Shown: one piece after another, positions 1 through 3,852 of the stretch
Numbering within the stretch: the first letter of the stretch is position 1
Layout: every line of letters begins with the position of its first letter
DNA from: an uncultured Selenomonadaceae bacterium
GTDB taxonomy: Bacteria; Bacillota; Negativicutes; Selenomonadales; Selenomonadaceae
Assembly (NCBI GenBank): GCA_905236255.1
Contig: CAJOPK010000035.1
Coordinates: 1 to 6,101 of the forward strand
Direction of reading: 5' to 3'
Length of the DNA stretch: 6,101 bases
Translations under genes and position numbers: made by a program
The notes under the pieces: generated by a model
What the model was told of the DNA's origin: nothing
The model's input: the letters and a program-made list of their open reading frames with translations, nothing else
Database searches by the model: none

Positions 1-83
1 AACAATTTTTGGTAAGTCAGCCGTATCTAAGCAATTTGGGGTTTCACTCCCCAAGCTCGCGACTTTAGTCGCGGGTAGTTGAC
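1..83 (+). mobile_element. Right end of an IS200/IS605 (TnpB-type) insertion sequence, partial
   Basis: Two consecutive hairpins are visible. One has stem TTGGGG (36-41) and CCCCAA (49-54) around a 7-base loop. The other has stem CGCGACT (58-64) and AGTCGCG (67-73), extended by a G-T wobble and a C-G pair. They are followed directly by GTAGTTGAC (75-83). A GC hairpin followed by GTAGTT(G/C)AC is the layout I associate with right ends of IS605-type elements carrying tnpB, and TTGAC is a known right cleavage pentamer in the ISDra2 group. I place the boundary after base 83. No transposase reading frame is visible here, so tnpB (and possibly tnpA) would have to lie left of the window, or this is a solo end. 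The assignment rests on pattern recognition, without a database match. Confidence 0.6.
1..83 (+). ncRNA. Possible 3' part of a TnpB guide RNA (omega RNA) scaffold
   Basis: In TnpB systems the right end of the element is transcribed as the scaffold of a guide RNA, and the bases just beyond the element boundary serve as the guide. The two hairpins at 36-54 and 56-75 fit the 3' end of such a scaffold on the + strand. If the boundary is after base 83, the guide would start at 84 and read through the ribosome binding site of the next gene. The 5' part of the RNA and the nuclease gene are outside the window, so activity cannot be judged. Confidence 0.4.
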
Positions 84-90
84 AAATTTT

Positions 91-97
91 AAAGGAG
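91..97 (+). promoter_or_regulatory. Ribosome binding site of the coiled-coil gene
   Basis: AAAGGAG lies 13 bases before ATG at 111. The spacing is somewhat long, but the nearby TTG (100) and GTG (97) are not in the reading frame, so ATG 111 is the only sensible start. The site begins only 7 bases after the inferred end of the insertion sequence, leaving no room for a native promoter between them. Confidence 0.6.
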
Positions 98-110
98 TGT
101 TGAATTCAAA

Positions 111-641
111 ATGGGTTACGGCAACGATTTAAATGACGTTTTGTCTGCGGCACGCGAGATCGGCGAAAATTTAAAGAAGGAATTGGAACTTTTTAAAGCC
201 GAAAATGCCGAACTTAAAAACAAAATTGAAGAACTTTCCGCAGAAAATTCTTCCCTGCGCGAAAGTTACGAAATGCTCCGCAACGCCAATAAAGATTTCG
301 GCGAAAATTTGAACGCCTGGATAATAAATTTGAACAAGTCGGTCAATGAAAGTCATTCAAAATTTATGGATGAAATTAACAATTTGATGCGGAAGGAATT
401 TCGGGAATTTTTTTCCGGCTATGTAAAAAAAGTTGACGATACTCCTCCGCCTTCGGAAAATTCTCAAACTTCCGGCGCGATTGTCGTTCAATCCGAAAAT
501 CAAGTCGAAAGAGCTGAAGAAACTCCCGAACAAAAACCGAAAATGATGTATGCGGCTTTTTATGCGGAAGAAACACGTCCGGAAAATCCGGAAAATGTTC
601 ACAACCTGCAAATGAACGAATTTAAAAGGATCGGTGGCTGA
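111..641 (+). CDS. Coiled-coil protein of unknown function, 176 residues
   Basis: I do not recognise this family. Residues about 12-62 form a strongly charged coiled coil with leucines at heptad-like spacing (L21, L25, L27, L35, L42, L49, L56) among Glu, Lys and Asn. Residues about 63-107 are a second predicted helical stretch with amphipathic character (W70, F85, M93, F97, F100). After about residue 108 the chain becomes proline-, serine- and glutamate-rich (a TPPPSENSQTSG linker). A more hydrophobic patch around MMYAAFYAEE (145-154) precedes a polar end. There is no signal peptide or membrane segment, so it is probably cytoplasmic and oligomeric. The stop overlaps the GTG start of the next gene by 8 bases, which suggests one transcript and translational coupling with the N-acetyltransferase. 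The open frame, ribosome binding site and overlap support a real gene; the function is unknown. A scaffold or adaptor role would be a guess. Confidence 0.8.
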   Translation: MGYGNDLNDVLSAAREIGENLKKELELFKAENAELKNKIEELSAENSSLRESYEMLRNANKDFGENLNAWIINLNKSVNESHSKFMDEINNLMRKEFREFFSGYVKKVDDTPPPSENSQTSGAIVVQSENQVERAEETPEQKPKMMYAAFYAEETRPENPENVHNLQMNEFKRIGG

Positions 642-1107
642 CAAATTGTTTATCATAAGAAAACCCGTTTTTTCGGACGTTGACGACATTTACAATTTGA
701 TCGAAGGTTACGCCTCCGAAGGCATAATGTTGCCTAAACCCCACAGCGTACTTTATGAAACTTTGCGCGAATTTGTGGTTGCCGTCGAGGCTGAAACCGG
801 CAAAGTCGTCGGGACGGGCGCACTTCACATAACATGGAATGAAATTGCGGAAGTTCGTTCGATGGCGGTTCACAGAGATTTTAACAGGCGCGGAATAGGC
901 GCGGATATTGTCAGAAGGCTTTTGAAGGAAGGGCGGGAAGTCGGGGTAAAAAAATTTTTCACCCTGACCTATCGTCCGGAATTCTTTGAGTCTTTGGGAT
1001 TTTCGATCGTTCCGCGCGATTCTTTGCCGCACAAAATTTGGAAAGAATGTATCGATTGTCCGAAATTTGCAAACTGTGACGAAACCGCCTTGACTTTGGA
1101 AGAATGA
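634..1107 (+). CDS. argA: GNAT N-acetyltransferase, short ArgA-type (N-acetylglutamate synthase-like)
   Basis: The 157-residue protein is a single GNAT domain. It begins with the usual strand (LFIIRKP, 5-11), followed by a helix D15-Y26, a strand around VVGTGAL (58-64), and EVRSMAVH (73-80) leading into the acetyl-CoA pyrophosphate loop RRGIGA (85-90). FFESLGF (117-123) is the late conserved GNAT motif. The tail PHKIWKECIDCPKFANCDE has C139, C142 and C148; this W-x-x-C-x-x-C-P-K-F-x-x-C-D-E pattern is typical of short stand-alone N-acetylglutamate synthases (COG1246 type, as in mycobacteria). Those transfer acetyl from acetyl-CoA to glutamate, the first step of arginine synthesis. The amino-acid kinase domain of classical ArgA is absent, as expected for this form. 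GTG 634 is chosen because it keeps the first strand whole; AGGA at 627-630 is unusually close, and TTG 646 is a weaker alternative. No arginine genes are in view, so substrate is inferred from family. Confidence 0.82.
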   Translation: MADKLFIIRKPVFSDVDDIYNLIEGYASEGIMLPKPHSVLYETLREFVVAVEAETGKVVGTGALHITWNEIAEVRSMAVHRDFNRRGIGADIVRRLLKEGREVGVKKFFTLTYRPEFFESLGFSIVPRDSLPHKIWKECIDCPKFANCDETALTLEE

Positions 1108-1141
1108 ACCCGGAAAAAATCTGAAAAAATTTTGTAAACGA

Positions 1142-1170
1142 TAGACAAATTTTTTTTTGTGATATATAAT
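1142..1170 (+). promoter_or_regulatory. Sigma-70 promoter for the PTS gene
   Basis: TAGACA (1142-1147) and TATAAT (1165-1170) are separated by exactly 17 bases. The -10 is a perfect consensus and the -35 differs at one base. The spacer contains a run of nine T. Transcription would start near 1177, giving a leader of about 98 bases before ATG 1275. Confidence 0.8.
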
Positions 1171-1248
1171 TCGCGAAAATTCAAAGATGCGTTATTGTAT
1201 CTTTAATTCAGCAATCGGGGTTGATTCGTCTTGACTCCGGACTATAAC

Positions 1249-1260
1249 TTCTCGCGAGAA
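1249..1260. repeat. Perfect 12-base palindrome next to the PTS ribosome binding site
   Basis: TTCTCGCGAGAA is fully self-complementary. It ends directly before AGGAAGGG, the Shine-Dalgarno sequence of the PTS gene. It could be a DNA-binding site for a dimeric regulator. With no loop it is a poor RNA hairpin. Confidence 0.45.
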
Positions 1261-1268
1261 AGGAAGGG
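1261..1268 (+). promoter_or_regulatory. Ribosome binding site of the PTS gene
   Basis: AGGAAGGG lies 6 bases before ATG 1275, a near-ideal position. It fixes the start of the PTS gene, and the resulting N-terminus matches the family start. Confidence 0.8.
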
Positions 1269-1274
1269 AAAAAA

Positions 1275-3410
1275 ATGAAAGACGAAATTTTCAGCGTTCT
1301 GCAACGTATCGGTCGAAGCTTTATGCTTCCGGTTGCCGTGTTGCCGATCGCGGGCTTGCTCTTGGGCGTAGGCGCATCCTTCACCAATCCGACGACAATT
1401 GCGACGTACGGACTTGAAGGCGCACTCGGCAAGGGTACGGCTCTCAATGCTCTGCTTACCGTCATGAGCGCGGCGGGCGGTACGATTTTCGGCAACTTGC
1501 CGATTGTCTTTGCCGTCGGTGTCGCAATAGGTATGGCGCAGGCGGAGAAAGAAGTCGCGGCTTTGGCTGCGATGATCGCATTCTTCGTAATGCACATTTC
1601 CTGTAATGCAATGCTCCAGATTACCGGAAAAATTGTCGACGGGGCTGTTGCTCCGGATGTTATGGCAGGTACCATAGCCGACAGTTGCGGTATTTTGTCT
1701 TTGCAAATGGGCGTATTCGGCGGTATTATCGTAGGTATCGGTGTCGCAATGCTCCACAACCGCTTTCATAAGATTGTTTTACCCGATGCGCTCTCATTCT
1801 TCGGCGGTTCAAGATTTATTCCGATTATTTCAACCGTCGTTTACATGTTTGTCGGTATTGCGATGACATTCATTTGGCCGATTGCCCAGAATATCATTTT
1901 CTCGATCGGCGGCGTTGTCACCGGCACCGGCTACTTCGGTACTTTGATTTTCGGTATCGTAAAACGTGCTCTCATTCCGTTCGGTTTGCACCATGTATTC
2001 TATCTGCCGTTCTGGCAGACGGGCGTCGGCGGCTCGATGGAAGTTGCGGGACAACTCATTCAGGGTGGTCAAAACATCTTCTTCGCACAGTTGGCTGACC
2101 CCAACACGGTACATTTCAATCCGGATGCGACACGTTACTTCTCCGGCGAATTTATCTTCATGATTTTCGGTCTTCCGGGTGCCGCTCTTGCAATGTACCA
2201 CACCGCTCGTCCCGAAAAGAAGAAGGTTGCCGGCGGTTTGCTCCTCTCGGCGGCATTGACTTCAATGCTCACCGGTATTACCGAACCGATTGAATTCTCC
2301 TTCCTCTTCGTTGCACCGGTACTCTTCGGCGTACAGGTTGCACTCGCCGGCGCGGCTTATATGATCGCGCATATGCTCGGCGTTGCGGTAGGTTTGACAT
2401 TCTCCGGCGGTTTGCTCGACTTGTTCATTTTCGGTATCCTTCAGGGTAACGACAAGACCGACTGGATGCTTATCGTCCCGGTCGGTATCATTTACTTCTT
2501 CCTGTATTACTTCTCATTCCGTTTCCTGATTCAGAAGTTCAACTTCAAGACTCCGGGACGTGAAGATGACGATCAGGAAACAAAACTTTACACCAAAGCC
2601 GATTATAAAGCAAAGACCGGCGGCGGTGCGGCAGGCGGAAATGCAGGCGGCGGTGCCGATGAAATGAACTCGGCTATTGCGCGCGCACTCGGCAGCAAAC
2701 AGAATATTACTTCCGTTGACTGCTGCGCCACAAGACTTCGTTGCTCCGTTAAAGATTCAAGTATTGTTGACGAAAAACTTTTGAAAGCTACCGGCGCGGT
2801 CGGTGTCATTGTCAAAGGTACCGGCGTACAGGTAATTTACGGTCCGAAAGTTGCGGTCATTAAAGCGGATTTGGAAGATTATCTTGCAAACCGTGCTCCG
2901 GAAGTCGAATCCGACGGCTCTGCTCCGGCAGCGGCAGTTGAAGCTCCGGCGGCGGCTCCGGTCGGCGAAAAGATTAAACTTTGCTCGCCGATGACCGGTG
3001 AAGTTCATCCCATGTGCGAATCTCCCGATGCGGCATTTGCAAGCAAGGCTATGGGCGACGGTTACTTTGTAATCCCGACCAAAGGCGAATTGGTTGCTCC
3101 GGAAGACGGCGAAATCGCGATGGTATTTGATACCAAACATGCAATCGGCATGAAGACCAAAGACGGAATCGAATATCTCTTCCATGTCGGCGTTGACACC
3201 GTAAAACTCGGCGGCAAAGGCTTTGAAACCTTCGTCGAAGCGGGTCAGCAAGTCAAGAAGGGCGATCTCCTTATGAAGTTTGATATTGACTACATCAAGA
3301 AGAACGCTCCCAGCGATGCCGCAATGGTCATTTTGACCGGCGGTCAGATGGTAACAATGGACAAGACCGGCAACGTAAATGCCCTTGATGAAGTTGCCAC
3401 TTGCCAATAA
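1275..3410 (+). CDS. ptsG: PTS glucose-type EIICBA permease (PtsG family)
   Basis: This is a full-length 711-residue fused phosphotransferase permease that imports and phosphorylates a hexose, using phosphate from HPr. EIIC (about 1-425) is membrane-embedded. It starts with LQRIGRSFMLPVAVLPIAG (9-27) and has PFGLHH (235-240), the GITEPIEFSF motif (334-343) and the ending FKTPGRED. A Gly/Ala-rich linker (about 449-460) leads to EIIB (about 463-540) with active-site cysteine C484 in DCCATRLR. The neighbouring C483 replaces the usual alanine. An Ala/Pro linker (about 549-563) leads to EIIA (about 564-711) with H622 in TKHAIG and phospho-acceptor H637 in YLFHVGVDTV. Many stretches resemble PtsG of Bacillus and E. 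coli more than NagE, so glucose is the likeliest substrate; N-acetylglucosamine or another hexose cannot be excluded. It has its own promoter and probably its own transcript. It prefers TTC for Phe and CGT for Arg, unlike its neighbours, consistent with high expression. Confidence 0.95.
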   Translation: MKDEIFSVLQRIGRSFMLPVAVLPIAGLLLGVGASFTNPTTIATYGLEGALGKGTALNALLTVMSAAGGTIFGNLPIVFAVGVAIGMAQAEKEVAALAAMIAFFVMHISCNAMLQITGKIVDGAVAPDVMAGTIADSCGILSLQMGVFGGIIVGIGVAMLHNRFHKIVLPDALSFFGGSRFIPIISTVVYMFVGIAMTFIWPIAQNIIFSIGGVVTGTGYFGTLIFGIVKRALIPFGLHHVFYLPFWQTGVGGSMEVAGQLIQGGQNIFFAQLADPNTVHFNPDATRYFSGEFIFMIFGLPGAALAMYHTARPEKKKVAGGLLLSAALTSMLTGITEPIEFSFLFVAPVLFGVQVALAGAAYMIAHMLGVAVGLTFSGGLLDLFIFGILQGNDKTDWMLIVPVGIIYFFLYYFSFRFLIQKFNFKTPGREDDDQETKLYTKADYKAKTGGGAAGGNAGGGADEMNSAIARALGSKQNITSVDCCATRLRCSVKDSSIVDEKLLKATGAVGVIVKGTGVQVIYGPKVAVIKADLEDYLANRAPEVESDGSAPAAAVEAPAAAPVGEKIKLCSPMTGEVHPMCESPDAAFASKAMGDGYFVIPTKGELVAPEDGEIAMVFDTKHAIGMKTKDGIEYLFHVGVDTVKLGGKGFETFVEAGQQVKKGDLLMKFDIDYIKKNAPSDAAMVILTGGQMVTMDKTGNVNALDEVATCQ

Positions 3411-3429
3411 TTTATTTGAGTTGTAAAAT
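3401..3429 (+). promoter_or_regulatory. Candidate promoter overlapping the PTS stop codon
   Basis: TTGCCA (3401-3406) and TAAAAT (3424-3429) have a 17-base spacer, each differing from consensus at one base. It overlaps the last codons and stop of the PTS gene. A transcript would start near 3436 and run about 290 bases to the terminator at 3692-3726. The region is AT-rich, so a chance match is possible. Confidence 0.5.
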
Positions 3430-3443
3430 AATTCTCAAACGGA

Positions 3444-3683
3444 TTGAATGAGGGCGTTTGCAAATTTTGGAAGGTTTTTCGTAAGGTCGGCGCGGATTTC
3501 GTAAAGTTGTCCGCCAAGCAACTTTCCACCATGCGGATCGGTGCGGACTTGGGCGGAGAATTTCCCGGAAGGCGCAAACTTACCGAATCGGCTGTTGCCT
3601 ACACCTGCAGCCGGCAAGGGAATTTGAACGGAAAATGTGTTTCCTCAAACCGAGTTCAATTCAATGATGAATTGCAAATTTAA
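3444..3683 (+). CDS. Doubtful 79-codon open frame, TTG start, no ribosome binding site
   Basis: An open frame of 79 codons starts with TTG and stops 8 bases before the terminator stem. The product would be basic with several cysteines (for example TCSRQG and GKCVSSN), and I recognise no family. Against it, there is no Shine-Dalgarno sequence before TTG 3444 or before the internal ATG at 3531, and minus-strand frames are also open across much of the interval. In favour, the frame runs almost exactly to the terminator and uses codons not unlike the neighbours (TTG, GGC, AAA). I list it as the alternative to the structured-RNA reading and consider it less likely. Confidence 0.2.
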   Translation: MNEGVCKFWKVFRKVGADFVKLSAKQLSTMRIGADLGGEFPGRRKLTESAVAYTCSRQGNLNGKCVSSNRVQFNDELQI

Positions 3684-3691
3684 TGATTAAA

Positions 3692-3726
3692 TCCCGATCT
3701 CAAAGGGCAGATCGGGAATTTTTTTT
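3692..3726 (+). terminator. Strong intrinsic terminator
   Basis: TCCCGATCT (3692-3700) and AGATCGGGA (3709-3717) form a perfect 9-pair stem with an 8-base loop, followed by eight T (3719-3726). It ends the PTS transcript and/or the candidate RNA and insulates the downstream gene. Confidence 0.93.
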
Positions 3727-3818
3727 GCTCAATTTGTCTTTGCAATATCGCCGCCGGTGATTTTTTTGCAGGGGAATTTTAAAATTGGAAGAAAACAAAA
3801 AAGATAAAAATCACGGTG

Positions 3819-3835
3819 AATAATTCGGAATTATT
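3819..3835. repeat. 17-base inverted repeat before the GGDEF gene, possible operator
   Basis: AATAATTC (3819-3826) and GAATTATT (3828-3835) are perfect 8-base arms around a single central G, ending 4 bases before the ribosome binding site. The run of T that follows (3834-3839) could also make it a weak attenuator-like hairpin with loop CGG. An operator is as plausible. Confidence 0.4.
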
Positions 3836-3839
3836 TTTT

Positions 3840-3844
3840 GGGAG
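3840..3844 (+). promoter_or_regulatory. Ribosome binding site of the GGDEF gene
   Basis: GGGAG lies 8 bases before GTG 3853 and decides between the in-frame options TTG 3838, GTG 3844 and GTG 3853. The frame is closed upstream by TGA at 3817-3819. Confidence 0.65.
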
Positions 3845-3852
3845 TGCAATCG

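Larger units (their letters stand above)
1177..1274 (+). promoter_or_regulatory. 5' leader of the PTS gene with hairpin, possible operator
   Basis: AAAGATGC (1183-1190) and GTATCTTT (1197-1204) pair over 8 positions (one G-U) around a 6-base loop GTTATT. This could be an RNA hairpin at the transcript start or a repressor operator just downstream of the promoter. A second, weaker pairing is CGGGG (1216-1220) with CTCCG (1235-1239). There is no T-run after either, so this does not look like the terminator/antiterminator leader used by GlcT-type control of ptsG in Bacillus. The regulator is not identifiable from the sequence. Confidence 0.45.
3436..3726 (+). ncRNA. Candidate structured RNA between promoter and terminator
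   Basis: The stretch is framed by a good promoter and a strong terminator and holds many inverted repeats. AAAGTTG (3503-3509) pairs with CAACTTT (3519-3525). TCCGCCAAG (3510-3518) pairs with CTTGGGCGGA (3548-3557) with one bulged G. CACC (3527-3530) pairs with GGTG (3540-3543). CGGCTG (3589-3594) pairs with CAGCCG (3608-3613). GGAAA (3630-3634) pairs with TTTCC (3640-3644), and CAATTC (3657-3662) with GAATTG (3669-3674). GTTTGC (3456-3461) can pair with GCAAAC (3574-3579), closing a large domain. I do not see the hallmark sequences of RNase P, tmRNA or SRP RNA, nor can I match 6S RNA. It may instead be a structured 3' UTR of the PTS message, or overlap a short gene. Confidence 0.4.
3727..3852 (+). 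other. AT-rich control region upstream of the GGDEF gene
   Basis: I see no convincing -35/-10 pair in these 126 bases. They do hold nested symmetry: GTGATTTTT (3757-3765) is mirrored by AAAAATCAC (3806-3814), and inside lies the perfect palindrome AATTTTAAAATT (3775-3786). Because the terminator at 3692-3726 lies upstream, the promoter of the membrane signalling gene should be here. It may depend on an activator or an alternative sigma factor. Confidence 0.4.

Noticed and set aside
79..84. Perfect -35 hexamer TTGACA at the insertion-sequence end
   Set aside because: The base 17 positions further is GAATTC with no -10 likeness, and the start would fall after the ribosome binding site. TTGAC is better explained as the element's terminal pentamer.
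1108..1160. Possible terminator after the acetyltransferase gene (A-run, then T-run)
   Set aside because: The pairing would be only A-T with mismatches, and the T-run is the spacer of the PTS promoter.
1177..1274. GlcT/LicT-type antiterminator (RAT) leader before ptsG
   Set aside because: No RAT-like consensus and no overlapping terminator with a T-run is present.
1208..3407. Long open frames on the minus strand across the PTS gene (up to 216 codons)
   Set aside because: They are mirror frames of a highly biased coding gene; they lack ribosome binding sites and recognisable domains.
3436..3726. RNase P RNA, tmRNA or 6S RNA
   Set aside because: The conserved core sequences of RNase P and tmRNA are missing, and the ends do not pair into the long rod expected for 6S RNA.
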